Assembly (NCBI RefSeq): GCF_016744175.1
Contig: NZ_JADGEV010000043.1
Location: forward strand, 1-36,101
DNA: 36,101 nt
Reading direction: 5' to 3'
Source: Neptunomonas sp.
GTDB lineage: Bacteria > Pseudomonadota > Gammaproteobacteria > Pseudomonadales > Balneatricaceae
Shown here one piece after another: positions 8,078-17,285 of this stretch (its first letter is position 1; every line of letters begins with the position of its first letter). The notes below the pieces were generated by a model. That model was not told the origin of the DNA. It made no database searches and worked only from the letters and a program-made list of their open reading frames with translations. Made by a program: the position numbers and the translations under genes.

Positions 8078-9073
8078 ATGCTCAACTTTGTCACTTTTCG
8101 TATAGAAGATATGCAAACGAACCCTCAAGAAAGCCTATTTTCCAAACGCAAACGCTTACCTTGGTTGCTTGGCGCTCTCATATTTACCGCCATGCTTATT
8201 GCCGTAGAATACGTTGTTGGCTGGAAAACAGTATTAGCACAGTGGCAAACGGTACCTACTAATACATTGCTACCCGCGTTAATTCTTTTTGCAGGAAGCT
8301 ACCTTTTAAGAGCATTGCGCATTTACGACCTTTGCCAACCCACTCTTCACGGGCGTTTTATAGCCGTTTTAAAGCTCAGCGTTTTACATTTATACGCAAA
8401 CAACATGCTACCAATGCGATTAGGTGAAGGGCTTTTCCCCATCCTCATGAAACGCTACTTTTCAGTTGGTTTTACAGAAGGTTTTGCTCGACTGGTCTGG
8501 CTAAGGGTATTAGATCTGCTAATAGCAGGTTCACTTATCGTCATCACTGTTAGCTATTTTTTCCCTACACTTGCTATCATTGGAACCGTTCTGGGCCTCG
8601 TTTCGATACTCGTAATTTATGTTATTTATCGTTTTAAAGGCCGCTCTTGGATAGTTCAACATTCTTTATACCCCAAGGTTGAGCCTATCATAAAGCAGCT
8701 TCGACTAACGGCTCCGCAAGGTTCACGGCAGTTTATTCGCGTTGTGATTTGGACCTTTCTGTCCTGGGGCTGCAAACTCGCAGCTCTCATTATGATTACC
8801 CGTGCATTACAGTCACTCAGCAACTTTGAAGCGCTCGCTGGAGTATTAGGTGCGGAACTAAGTAGCATTTTACCAATCCATGGTATTGCAGGAAGTGGTA
8901 GCTTTGAAGCAGCTTTTCTGGCGGGGCTCACCCCCATTGGATTACTTAGCTCAGATGTTTTAGGGCTAGCGGTTAACCTACATCTATTTATACTAGGAGC
9001 AACGTCAATGTTCGCTCTTTTATGTTTCTGGATTCCCGTTGCAAAGCCAACGCGAGAGGATATCTCCATATGA
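8078..9073 (+). CDS. Flippase-like integral membrane protein (LPG-synthase TM / UPF0104 family)
   Basis: The 331-residue protein has about eight hydrophobic segments and belongs to the lysylphosphatidylglycerol-synthase transmembrane family without the aminoacyl-transfer domain. Family marks are HLYANNMLPMRLGEGLFP near residue 107 and GVLGAELSSILPIHGIAGSGSFEAAF near residue 265. Such proteins often sit beside polyprenyl-phosphate glycosyltransferases and are thought to move lipid-linked sugars or lipids. The start at 8078 has AAGG 4 nt upstream; an ATG at 8111 is an alternative. Its stop overlaps the next start in ATGA, so it is coupled to the ArnC-like gene. Flipping of a sugar-lipid is inference. 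Confidence 0.75.
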   Translation: MLNFVTFRIEDMQTNPQESLFSKRKRLPWLLGALIFTAMLIAVEYVVGWKTVLAQWQTVPTNTLLPALILFAGSYLLRALRIYDLCQPTLHGRFIAVLKLSVLHLYANNMLPMRLGEGLFPILMKRYFSVGFTEGFARLVWLRVLDLLIAGSLIVITVSYFFPTLAIIGTVLGLVSILVIYVIYRFKGRSWIVQHSLYPKVEPIIKQLRLTAPQGSRQFIRVVIWTFLSWGCKLAALIMITRALQSLSNFEALAGVLGAELSSILPIHGIAGSGSFEAAFLAGLTPIGLLSSDVLGLAVNLHLFILGATSMFALLCFWIPVAKPTREDISI

Positions 9074-10110
9074 TCGACAAGATTGATACACCTGAAGACT
9101 CAATAGTTTCCGACGTTACCAATGCTTCGACAAACCCATGTAATCAGAGCCTTTCTGTTGTAGTCCCTTTTTACAATGAAGAAGACAATATCAAGCCCTT
9201 CATGGAAGAGGTACATGCGGCTCTAAAAGACTACCCTGGAAAATGGGAGTTGATTGCGGTGAACGATGGAAGTAATGACGGTACAGCAAGAGCATTAGAC
9301 AAAGCCGTTATAGAGTACGGAAGCCATATCAATGCTATCCACTTTGCGCGTAACTTTGGGCAAACGGCTGCAATGCAGACGGGTATAGATGCAGCACGCG
9401 GAGAGCTAATAGCAACATTAGATGGTGATCTACAGAATGACCCTGCGGATATCCCTAAGCTCATAGTCGCACTGGATGAGCGAGATTTAGACATGATCAG
9501 CGGCTGGAGGAAAGATCGTCAAGATGGTGCTATCAACCGCAAACTTCCATCACGCATTGCCAACTGGCTGATTCGCAAAAACACCGGCGTCTATGTAAAT
9601 GATTATGGCTGCAGCCTGAAAGTGTACCGTTCGTGGGTCATCAAACAAGTACACTTAATTGGCGAAATGCACCGTTTCATACCTGCTTGGGTCGCATGTG
9701 TCACTTCACCTGATCGCATCAGTGATATGCCAGTTAATCATCGAGCCCGTCAGTTCGGGACATCTAAATACGGTATTTCACGAACCATACGCGTAATCTT
9801 AGACCTTCTAGCCGTATTCTTCTTTATGCGTTTTTCACGCCGCCCCGGTCACTTTTTCGGCTCAATCGGTTTGTTTTTAGGCGCTATTGGTGGCCTGATT
9901 CTTACTTACTTGTTTGGCATTAAGTTGTTCACTGATGAGGACATTGGGAATCGTCCACTACTATTCACCGGTATTCTTTTTGTAATGACCAGCGCTCAAT
10001 TAATTACAACAGGTGTATTAGCAGAAATTCTAACCCGCAGCACGGCACATGCAAAAATGCCTGTCCGACCATCGACTGGTGCTCCAACACAGAGGGGCTG
10101 GTGTGAATAA
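9070..10110 (+). CDS. ArnC/GtrB-like polyprenyl-phosphate glycosyltransferase (GT2)
   Basis: This family links a sugar from a UDP-sugar to undecaprenyl phosphate on the inner face of the inner membrane. The product is 346 residues from the ATG at 9070, chosen because it overlaps the previous stop (ATGA) and has GAGAGGA 9 nt upstream. It has a GT-A domain with VVVPFYNEEDNI (30-41), VNDGSNDGT (65-72), and the metal-binding DGD at 118-120 in LDGDLQNDP. NDYGCSLKVYR is ArnC-like, and GTSKYGISR is a family mark. Two C-terminal membrane segments follow. The sugar is unknown; the epimerase downstream suggests a uronic acid. Confidence 0.87.
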   Translation: MIDKIDTPEDSIVSDVTNASTNPCNQSLSVVVPFYNEEDNIKPFMEEVHAALKDYPGKWELIAVNDGSNDGTARALDKAVIEYGSHINAIHFARNFGQTAAMQTGIDAARGELIATLDGDLQNDPADIPKLIVALDERDLDMISGWRKDRQDGAINRKLPSRIANWLIRKNTGVYVNDYGCSLKVYRSWVIKQVHLIGEMHRFIPAWVACVTSPDRISDMPVNHRARQFGTSKYGISRTIRVILDLLAVFFFMRFSRRPGHFFGSIGLFLGAIGGLILTYLFGIKLFTDEDIGNRPLLFTGILFVMTSAQLITTGVLAEILTRSTAHAKMPVRPSTGAPTQRGWCE

Positions 10111-11668
10111 CACGTTACCGCAGCATGGGCTTTTAAAGCTCCTGCTCTCATCTCCGGCCTTAGTACTACTGGCACTGATCAGCACATTTGGCTACGCCGC
10201 TTGGCTACCTTTGTTCGACTTGGATGAAGGCGCTTTCACCACCGCCACGCGCGAGATGCTGGAAACCGGAAATTGGATATCTACTTACATGAATGGAGTG
10301 CCTCGTCACGACAAACCCATTCTAATTTACTGGCTACAAGCTCTGAGTGTATCTAACTTTGGGCTCAGTACGTTCAGCCTACGACTTCCCTCATGTTTAG
10401 CTGCGCTCGCTTGGGTATGGATAAGCTATGGTTTCGTAAAAGAGCAAAGAAATGAAACTGAAGCGCGTTTAATGGTTTGGTTGCTGGCCTCATTACCGCT
10501 GGCTAGTATCATTTTTAAAGCAGCCATTGCTGATGCATTGCTCAATTTTTTATTATGCGCGGCATTCTTCGATATCTATCGTTATTATCTACGCGCTGAC
10601 AAGAGAACATTGTTTCGTATTGGCATCTGGTTAGGATTAGGCTTTCTAACTAAAGGGCCTGTTGCTTGCGCTCTTCCTCTCGTAGCGAGCTTTGTATTAT
10701 TTACGAGTGAAGGTCGCTTTAAAGACTGGTTAAAGGCCGTTTTCCATCCCATGATTTTGGTCACATTTACCATAATAGTCCTACCATGGCACATTGCTGT
10801 ATACCTAGACCAAGGTTGGGAGTTTTTTAAAGGGTTTTACTTAAAACATAATATTGATCGTTTCAGTAGCACGATGGAAAGCCACGGCGGCAAACCCTAC
10901 TACTATGTGTTGTTAATGCCATTATTGCTGATACCGTTTACGGGGCTCATTGCACCGGTCGTTAAATCTCTGTTCGCACAGCGTCCAAAAGGGCTTGAGT
11001 TATATCTACTTACGTGGTTTTTACTCGTTCTAGCAATCTTCTCATTTTCAAAGACACAGTTGCCACACTACATTTTATATGGAATCACTCCAATATTATT
11101 TCTAATGACAAGACATTTACTGCAGGTGGGATTTTGGTCATTATTAGCACCCGCCTTAACTATATTGTTCGTCAGCTTATTACCCCTACTCTTCAGTTAT
11201 GCCGCGCAACAATCATCAAAGCCTTTTGACAAAGCCGTGCTCGAGCTGGCCACAACCGAATACAACTTAGTTTTCCAACTGGTTACCGCAGCAGGTCTTA
11301 GCTTAGCAGCCGCATTGTATCTACTAAAAAAAATCGATTACCCTTCTAGGCTATTAATCGGTGCGGCAACAACAATGCTAACCTTTAATTTTCTACTTCT
11401 ACCCTTACTGGGTGCAGCTCAGCAGGAGCCTGTCCGAGAAGCCGCTCTATTAGCAAAAAAAATAGGGGGGCCTGTGGTGAGCTATGGTATCAACATGCCA
11501 AGTTTTTCTGTTTACCGTGAAGCTATTGTCCCACGCAGAAAACCTCAACGCGGCGAGCTGGTATTCACTCGTATTGATAGCCAGGAAGATCTATTAAAAC
11601 TGGACGAAACCGTTCAACCAGTTCGTCTATACTCTAAAGGCGGTGTCGCCCTTTACTCCTACGAGTAG
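10103..11668 (+). CDS. ArnT-like lipid-carrier-dependent glycosyltransferase (GT39/GT83)
   Basis: Proteins of this type use a polyprenyl-phosphate sugar to glycosylate lipid A or another acceptor on the periplasmic side. The product is 521 residues from GTG at 10103, which has GAGGGG 5 nt upstream and overlaps the GT2 gene by 8 nt. The acidic first-loop motif FDLDEGAF (38-45) and HDKPILIYWLQA (69-80) match the ArnT/PMT fold, followed by many membrane segments and a small C-terminal periplasmic domain (ArnT is about 550). Coupling to the ArnC-like gene strongly suggests that enzyme makes its donor. Acceptor and sugar are unproven. Confidence 0.85.
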   Translation: MNNTLPQHGLLKLLLSSPALVLLALISTFGYAAWLPLFDLDEGAFTTATREMLETGNWISTYMNGVPRHDKPILIYWLQALSVSNFGLSTFSLRLPSCLAALAWVWISYGFVKEQRNETEARLMVWLLASLPLASIIFKAAIADALLNFLLCAAFFDIYRYYLRADKRTLFRIGIWLGLGFLTKGPVACALPLVASFVLFTSEGRFKDWLKAVFHPMILVTFTIIVLPWHIAVYLDQGWEFFKGFYLKHNIDRFSSTMESHGGKPYYYVLLMPLLLIPFTGLIAPVVKSLFAQRPKGLELYLLTWFLLVLAIFSFSKTQLPHYILYGITPILFLMTRHLLQVGFWSLLAPALTILFVSLLPLLFSYAAQQSSKPFDKAVLELATTEYNLVFQLVTAAGLSLAAALYLLKKIDYPSRLLIGAATTMLTFNFLLLPLLGAAQQEPVREAALLAKKIGGPVVSYGINMPSFSVYREAIVPRRKPQRGELVFTRIDSQEDLLKLDETVQPVRLYSKGGVALYSYE

Positions 11669-11679
11669 CCGGCCTTTAC

Positions 11680-12549
11680 ATGAACGACTCAACTAACAAG
11701 ACATTTATGAATATAAGCTACGTTCCAAGTACTCAAACATTTAAGCAACACGTTAACTCAGCACAAGCCGCATGGCCTGGAGCACAGCCATTCGACAAAT
11801 ACCTACTCTTCCTAGCTCTCGCTTCATTCTTATTAGGTAGCTTGTTATTACTCACTAACGGTTTACAAACCGGTTTCTACTCTGTTCAATTCTTAAGCTT
11901 AATGCTACCAAACTTTATCTGGGAGCATTTATCGTTTATGGGAGATACACTCGTAGTCCTCACACTGGCTCTGTTATTTGCGTATCGTTATCCCCACCTT
12001 TTGTTCGCATTGTTAATTACAGCCATTGTAGGCACCTTGATTACTCATGGAATTAAGCCTTGGCTTGCTACACCAAGACCACCCGGTATGTTGGAGCCTG
12101 GCAGTTTTCAACTAATTGGTTCCAGTATTAGCCGAAAAAGTATGCCATCCGGACACACATTAACAGCATTTGCTGCAGCAGGTTTACTAACACGATTAAC
12201 AATGAACCGAGCTATACAATACCTAATTATAATAGCGGCCTTTTTCATAGGTTGGTCACGAGTAGCCGTTGGCGTACATTGGCCCGCTGATGTATGCATG
12301 GGAACTGCAGGGGGGCTTGTATCTGCATGGGCAGGACTAAAACTATGCGACCGCTGGCATCATGTATTCAAAGGGAAGTTCTATGCATCATTACTTCTCA
12401 TACATGCGGGGTGTGCTATTACTTTGATTAATTATGATGGAGGCTTCCCACACACATGGCTGTTTGCTATTACATCATCAGCAATCAGTTTAGGTTATAT
12501 TTACCACCGGCTGTCTTTAAGTCAATTGCTACCCCGGTTAAAACTGTAA
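11680..12549 (+). CDS. PAP2-family membrane phosphatase
   Basis: The 289-residue membrane protein carries all three parts of the PAP2 active site: K126-x6-RP in KPWLATPRP, PSGH at 156-159, and SRx5H in SRVAVGVH (193-200). About six hydrophobic segments are present. Such enzymes remove phosphate from lipid A (LpxE, LpxF), undecaprenyl pyrophosphate or phosphatidylglycerophosphate. It starts 11 nt after the ArnT-like gene in the same run, which favours an envelope glycolipid substrate, but LpxE/LpxF cannot be told from a carrier-recycling enzyme by eye. The Shine-Dalgarno is weak. Confidence 0.85.
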   Translation: MNDSTNKTFMNISYVPSTQTFKQHVNSAQAAWPGAQPFDKYLLFLALASFLLGSLLLLTNGLQTGFYSVQFLSLMLPNFIWEHLSFMGDTLVVLTLALLFAYRYPHLLFALLITAIVGTLITHGIKPWLATPRPPGMLEPGSFQLIGSSISRKSMPSGHTLTAFAAAGLLTRLTMNRAIQYLIIIAAFFIGWSRVAVGVHWPADVCMGTAGGLVSAWAGLKLCDRWHHVFKGKFYASLLLIHAGCAITLINYDGGFPHTWLFAITSSAISLGYIYHRLSLSQLLPRLKL

Positions 12550-12634
12550 ATATTTAGACGCTATTAGCTTGCCAACTGCAGTAGCTTATACCAATAAATC
12601 ATTCCTTAATTAGATATCATCAGGAGTAGGCTCA

Positions 12635-13633
12635 ATGCGTTTTTTAGTAACCGGTGCAGCAGGGTTTATTGGCTTTCATGTAGCCCAACGCCTTCTGAAA
12701 GATGGCCATCAAGTTGTTGGTTTAGACAATATAAATGATTACTACGATCCTCAATTAAAACGGGATCGTTTATCTATATTAGAACCTTACGCCGCCTTTA
12801 CCTTCTATAAGTGCGACCTTGCAGATAAAGAAGGTGTAGAGAAAATATTTGTAAACGAAGCAATCCAGCGTGTTATTCACTTAGGTGCGCAGGCAGGAGT
12901 AAGGCACTCAATCAATAAACCTTTTGATTACGCCAGCTCAAATCTGCTTGGCATGCTAGTGATTCTTGAATGCTGTCGTCACTTTGCGATTGAACACTTG
13001 GTTTATGCTTCATCTAGCTCGGTATATGGCACCAATACTAAGATCCCATTTTCAACTACCGACGAAGTGACTCATCCAGCTTCGCTTTATGCTGCCACTA
13101 AAAAAAGCAACGAGTTGATGGCCCATAGCTATTCTCATCTTTATAGCATTCCCACTACAGGCTTACGATTCTTCACCGTATACGGGCCCTGGGGACGCCC
13201 TGATATGGCACCTATGTTATTTGCCAGTGCTATTTCAGAAGAAAAAGCCATTAAAGTGTTTAACTATGGAAAAATGCGCCGCGACTTTACCTATATTGAC
13301 GACATTGTTGAAGGTGTCATACGCATTCAAAATATCATTCCACAAGAAAACGTAGACTGGGATGGCAAAGGTGACGAGAGTGCTGCGCCTTATAAAATCT
13401 TCAATATCGGAAATAATCAGCCTGTCGAGTTAGAATATTTTATTCAGCAAATTGAAACATCTTTAGGCACGACCGCCGTTAAAGAGTATTTACCAATGCA
13501 AGCAGGCGATGTCGTAGAAACATTTGCAGACATTGACGCACTCAGTAAAGCAACTGGGTTCACTCCAGCAACCCCCATCGAAGAGGGAGTACGTCAGTTT
13601 ATTGAATGGTATAAAAGCTATTATAAAGCTTAG
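12635..13633 (+). CDS. UDP-glucuronate 4-epimerase (NAD-dependent epimerase)
   Basis: The 332-residue protein is an extended short-chain dehydrogenase that interconverts UDP-glucuronate and UDP-galacturonate. NAD binding is shown by TGAAGFIG (6-13), and the catalytic set by SSSVYG (127-132) with Y152-x3-K156 in YAATKKSNE. HLGAQAGVRHSINKPF and YGPWGRPDMAP are typical of the UDP-glucuronate 4-epimerases (CapI, LpsL type) rather than GalE. It has AGGAG 8 nt before the ATG and stands 85 nt after the PAP2 gene on the same strand. It overlaps the response-regulator stop tail to tail by 4 nt. It would supply uronic acid to the upstream cluster or to polysaccharide synthesis. Confidence 0.9.
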   Translation: MRFLVTGAAGFIGFHVAQRLLKDGHQVVGLDNINDYYDPQLKRDRLSILEPYAAFTFYKCDLADKEGVEKIFVNEAIQRVIHLGAQAGVRHSINKPFDYASSNLLGMLVILECCRHFAIEHLVYASSSSVYGTNTKIPFSTTDEVTHPASLYAATKKSNELMAHSYSHLYSIPTTGLRFFTVYGPWGRPDMAPMLFASAISEEKAIKVFNYGKMRRDFTYIDDIVEGVIRIQNIIPQENVDWDGKGDESAAPYKIFNIGNNQPVELEYFIQQIETSLGTTAVKEYLPMQAGDVVETFADIDALSKATGFTPATPIEEGVRQFIEWYKSYYKA

Positions 13634-14409
13634 CGAACGCTGGCAATATATTTAGAGAGATGCGCCATTTTATCTGGGTCATCATCGACCAAGGTGACCT
13701 TGATATTGATAAAGGCTGAGTTGATATGAGGATCTGCTGCCTGCACCATTTGTACAAAACCATTCACTCTAGCGACACTATCGCCAGATAACTGCTCTAT
13801 ATCAATTACCGCCTGATCCAACACTTGAGGGAATACACCACTATTTTTCACGACGACTAGGACATCTTTCAAACTCATATCTTTAATTGCGCACTTAAAA
13901 ACTTGATCACGTACACGTAAGTGAGCCATGCCTTTTGGTTTAGAGACACTACTTGGAATTGATTCCGTTTTTTGCTGCTCTTGTTTCAGCATTTGAGCCG
14001 CTTTCGCCTGCTTGGCTGTATCTGGTGCTATTTGTTTACCCAAGACCTTATTCATTTTCTGCACAAGCTGTTCTTTGGTAAACGGTTTGCCTAAATAGTC
14101 GTTAACGCCTGCATGTATTGCTTTAAGCACGTACTCCCTTTCACCACGGCTGGTTACCATAACAAATGGAGTCGTTTTATATTGAGGTTGAGCACGCGTC
14201 CATTCGAGCACTTCCAAGCCACTCATTTTTGGCATTTCCCAATCACAAAGAACAATATCAAACTTCTCAGAAGACAGTAATGTTCTAGCCTCTTCTCCAT
14301 TAAAAGCAGCTTTCACCGAGGATTGCGGAAATGCATCGCTCACGAGTTTAGTGACCAACTCACAAATAAATTTCGCATCATCAACGATCAACACTTTCAA
14401 GTTTTTCAT
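13630..14409 (-). CDS. Response regulator with C-terminal PilZ-like domain (degenerate)
   Basis: The 259-residue protein opens with a complete receiver domain: D10-D11, phospho-acceptor D56 in VLCDWEMPKMSG, T86 and K108. A Gln/Lys-rich linker (about 130-157) leads to a C-terminal domain of about 100 residues. There, IKDMSLKDVLV resembles the PilZ D/NxSxxG motif but has Asp in place of Gly, and no proper RxxxR lies before it. Cyclic-di-GMP binding is therefore doubtful. No DNA-binding domain or histidine kinase partner is visible. It lies 162 bp after clpB, beyond a terminator, so is likely transcribed alone. Confidence 0.75.
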   Translation of the reverse strand: MKNLKVLIVDDAKFICELVTKLVSDAFPQSSVKAAFNGEEARTLLSSEKFDIVLCDWEMPKMSGLEVLEWTRAQPQYKTTPFVMVTSRGEREYVLKAIHAGVNDYLGKPFTKEQLVQKMNKVLGKQIAPDTAKQAKAAQMLKQEQQKTESIPSSVSKPKGMAHLRVRDQVFKCAIKDMSLKDVLVVVKNSGVFPQVLDQAVIDIEQLSGDSVARVNGFVQMVQAADPHINSAFINIKVTLVDDDPDKMAHLSKYIASVR

Positions 14410-14532
14410 TCACTAATCTCTACAACTGCCTTTTCACGGCAGTACTTTGGGGAATTAACTCACTATACATTCATTAAAGTAGGTCATCAAAGCGCTATTA
14501 ACCAGTAAACTTGAAATACAAACGTAAAAAAA

Positions 14533-14549
14533 CCCGCTTAATTAGCGGG
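14533..14549 (-). terminator. Rho-independent terminator of clpB
   Basis: CCCGCT (14533-14538) pairs with AGCGGG (14544-14549) around a 5-nt loop. On the minus strand the stem is followed by a run of seven T (complement of 14526-14532). It lies 22 nt beyond the clpB stop. Confidence 0.88.
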
Positions 14550-14571
14550 CTTTAAATCATCTGTTAGCCAT

Positions 14572-17151
14572 TTAACGAAAAACAAACTCCCCATCCTCCA
14601 CATCTATTGCAATCTCAGTCCCAGGCGAATATTTACCTGCCAATAGTGCATGCGCAAGTGGGTTTTCAATCCACTGCTGAATCGCTCTCTTCAATGGCCG
14701 AGCTCCATAAATAGGCTCAAAACCTACGTCAACCAGTTTATCTAATGCTGTAGGTGTCAATGTGAGGGTGAGTTCACGCTCAGCCAGTCGCTGACGCAAA
14801 CGCTCTAGTTGAATAGTTGCAATACCTGCTACCTGATCTTTACGCAAACTATGAAACACTACAACTTCATCTATACGATTAATAACCTCAGGACGAAAAT
14901 GAGAGCCCACTTCTTCCATGACAGCACGTTTCATTAGCCCGTAATCATCGTCATCACTGAAGCTTTGAATAAGATGAGAGCCCAAATTTGATGTCATGAC
15001 TACAATGGTATTCCTAAAATCTACTGTTCTTCCTTGCCCGTCAGTCAAACGCCCATCTTCCAATACTTGTAGCAAGATATTGAAAACATCAGAGTGTGCC
15101 TTTTCAACCTCATCCAGTAATAAAACAGAGTACGGTTTACGGCGCACTGCCTCAGTTAGGTAGCCTCCCTCTTCATAACCAACATAACCTGGAGGAGCCC
15201 CAATAAGTCGTGCGACAGAATGTTTTTCCATAAACTCTGACATATCAATACGCACCATGGCGTCATCAGTATCAAACAAATAGTTTGCTAACGCCTTACA
15301 CAGCTCTGTTTTACCCACACCTGTTGGCCCAAGAAACAAGAAACTACCATTCGGGCGATTTGGATCGGACAACCCTGCTCGCGAACGACGTACTGCATTT
15401 GATACAGCAACAACTGCTTCAGTCTGACCAACCACACGATGGTGCAAAGCACCTTCCATGCGTAATAATTTTTCACGCTCACCTTCAAGCATTTTGCTCA
15501 CAGGGATACCGGTCCAACGCGCAACGACTTCAGCCACTTCCTCTTCAGTTACTTTATTTCGTAGAAGCTTGTTGTTTTCCTGATCCGCTTCTTCTGCTTC
15601 ACTGGCCGCAGCCAACTGCTTTTGTAACTCCGGAATAATGCCATACTGCAGTTCTGAAGCTTTGGCCAAATCACCACTTCGCTTAACCTTTTCTAACTCA
15701 ACAAGCGCTTGGTCTAATGCCTCATTTGCCTTTTGAGATCCCTGCAAAGCAGCTTTTTCTGCTTTCCAAATTTCTTCTAAGTCGGCAAATTCTCGTTCCA
15801 GCTGCGCGATTGTTTTTTCAAGCCCCGCCAAACGTTTACGAGCAGCGCCATCTTTCTCTTTTTTGAGTGCTTCGCGCTCCATTTTTAACTGAATTAAACG
15901 ACGTTCTAGACGATCCAAATCTTCAGGTTTAGAGTCCATCTCCATACGAATTCGCGATCCAGCCTCATCAATTAAATCGATTGCTTTATCAGGTAGCTGC
16001 CGATCAGTAATGTAGCGTTGTGACAGTTTTGCAGCTGCAATAATCGCGGAGTCTGTTATTTCGACACCATGATGTACTTCGTAGCGTTGCTTTAAACCAC
16101 GTAAAATCGCCACGGTATCTTCTTCTGTAGGTTCATCCACCAGCACTTTTTGAAAACGGCGCTCAAGAGCTGCATCTTTCTCAACATATTGGCGATACTC
16201 GTCTAGTGTAGTTGCACCCACACAATGTAGCTCACCTCTTGCCAAAGCGGGTTTCAACATATTCCCGGCATCCATAGCCCCTTCACCTTTACCCGCACCT
16301 ACCATCGTATGTAGCTCGTCGATAAAGAGGATTATTTGCCCTTCTTGCTTAGAGAGTTCGTTCAATACAGCTTTAAGGCGCTCTTCAAATTCGCCGCGAA
16401 ATTTTGCTCCGGCAATCAGTGCCCCCATATCAAGAGAGAGCACCTTCTTGCGCTTCAGGCCTTCTGGCACTTCGCCATTAATAATGCGTTGGGCCAAGCC
16501 CTCAACTATCGCCGTTTTACCTACTCCTGGCTCACCAATTAATACCGGGTTGTTTTTAGTTCTACGTTGTAAAACTTGGATAGTGCGGCGGATCTCATCA
16601 TCACGACCAATAACTGGATCCAGCTTACCTAGTTCAGCCTGCTCAGTTAGGTCAATACAGTATTTATCTAAGGATTGACGACTACCCTCAGCATTAGGGT
16701 CATTCACGCTCTCTCCACCCCGCATATTATTAATAGCTTGCTCCAAAGATTGCTTACTCACGCCAGCATCTTTCAACACCTTACCGGCATCACTTTTATC
16801 TTCTAGCATTGCCAAGACTATTAGTTCGCTGGCGATAAATTGATCGCCACGTTTTTGCGCCAACTTATCCGTCAGATTAAAGATGCGTGCCATATTTTGG
16901 GATAATCGAATCTCCCCATCTGGACTTTGAACTTGTGGCAAACGATCCAACGTTTCACCAACCTTACGCGCAAGCTGAGGCAAAGCAGCGCCCGCCTGTG
17001 CCAATAAGGGTTTCACAGAACCATTTTGTTGTTGCAAAAAAGCAGCAAGCAAATGAATAGGCTCAATAAAATTATGATCTTTGCCAACTGCTAGCGATTG
17101 CGCTTCACCTAACGCATCCTGAAGTTTTGATGTGAATTTATCGGGCCGCAT
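14572..17151 (-). CDS. clpB: ATP-dependent disaggregase ClpB
   Basis: ClpB, with DnaK, pulls proteins out of heat-induced aggregates. The 859-residue protein is full length: a Clp N domain (to about 145), first AAA+ module with Walker A GEPGVGKT (206-213) and Walker [11 protein letters not shown], the coiled-coil middle domain rich in Glu/Lys (about 410-520), and a second AAA+ module with GPTGVGKTE and [11 protein letters not shown]. No ClpP-binding IGF loop is expected or seen. A sigma32-type promoter lies upstream and a terminator downstream, so the gene is a single heat-shock unit, apart from its usual partners rluD-pgeF. Confidence 0.98.
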   Translation of the reverse strand: MRPDKFTSKLQDALGEAQSLAVGKDHNFIEPIHLLAAFLQQQNGSVKPLLAQAGAALPQLARKVGETLDRLPQVQSPDGEIRLSQNMARIFNLTDKLAQKRGDQFIASELIVLAMLEDKSDAGKVLKDAGVSKQSLEQAINNMRGGESVNDPNAEGSRQSLDKYCIDLTEQAELGKLDPVIGRDDEIRRTIQVLQRRTKNNPVLIGEPGVGKTAIVEGLAQRIINGEVPEGLKRKKVLSLDMGALIAGAKFRGEFEERLKAVLNELSKQEGQIILFIDELHTMVGAGKGEGAMDAGNMLKPALARGELHCVGATTLDEYRQYVEKDAALERRFQKVLVDEPTEEDTVAILRGLKQRYEVHHGVEITDSAIIAAAKLSQRYITDRQLPDKAIDLIDEAGSRIRMEMDSKPEDLDRLERRLIQLKMEREALKKEKDGAARKRLAGLEKTIAQLEREFADLEEIWKAEKAALQGSQKANEALDQALVELEKVKRSGDLAKASELQYGIIPELQKQLAAASEAEEADQENNKLLRNKVTEEEVAEVVARWTGIPVSKMLEGEREKLLRMEGALHHRVVGQTEAVVAVSNAVRRSRAGLSDPNRPNGSFLFLGPTGVGKTELCKALANYLFDTDDAMVRIDMSEFMEKHSVARLIGAPPGYVGYEEGGYLTEAVRRKPYSVLLLDEVEKAHSDVFNILLQVLEDGRLTDGQGRTVDFRNTIVVMTSNLGSHLIQSFSDDDDYGLMKRAVMEEVGSHFRPEVINRIDEVVVFHSLRKDQVAGIATIQLERLRQRLAERELTLTLTPTALDKLVDVGFEPIYGARPLKRAIQQWIENPLAHALLAGKYSPGTEIAIDVEDGEFVFR

Positions 17152-17211
17152 AAATAAGTATCTCCTGTGAACAATTCACAATTAGACGTAATGGCTGTCT
17201 CTTTGCATCAG

Positions 17212-17241
17212 ATATGGGGATACTTCCTGACCTATTCAACC
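17212..17241 (-). promoter_or_regulatory. Sigma32 (heat-shock) promoter of clpB
   Basis: On the minus strand GGTTGAA (17235-17241), close to the -35 consensus CTTGAA, is followed after 15 nt by CCCCATAT (17212-17219), a perfect match to the sigma32 -10 CCCCATnT. It ends 60 nt before the clpB ATG, which has its own AGGAG about 10 nt upstream. Confidence 0.82.
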
Positions 17242-17261
17242 TTGAAATGATTAATATTTGA

Positions 17262-17276
17262 TCAGATGTGATCTGA
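17262..17276. repeat. Perfect short palindrome between feoB and clpB
   Basis: TCAGAT and ATCTGA (6 bp each) flank GTG in the gap between the feoB stop and the clpB promoter. On the minus strand it could be a weak 3' hairpin for feoAB, but it lacks a G/C stem and a U run. A regulator site about 20 nt upstream of the clpB -35 is the other reading. Confidence 0.4.
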
Positions 17277-17285
17277 CATCAAGTT

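Noticed and set aside
15285-15638. 117-codon plus-strand frame inside clpB
   Set aside because: It lies opposite the second AAA+ module of an intact clpB; no ribosome site and an unlikely composition.
17241-17267. CTTGAAA on the plus strand near the clpB promoter as a second heat-shock promoter
   Set aside because: No CCCCAT-like -10 follows and there is no plus-strand gene to serve.
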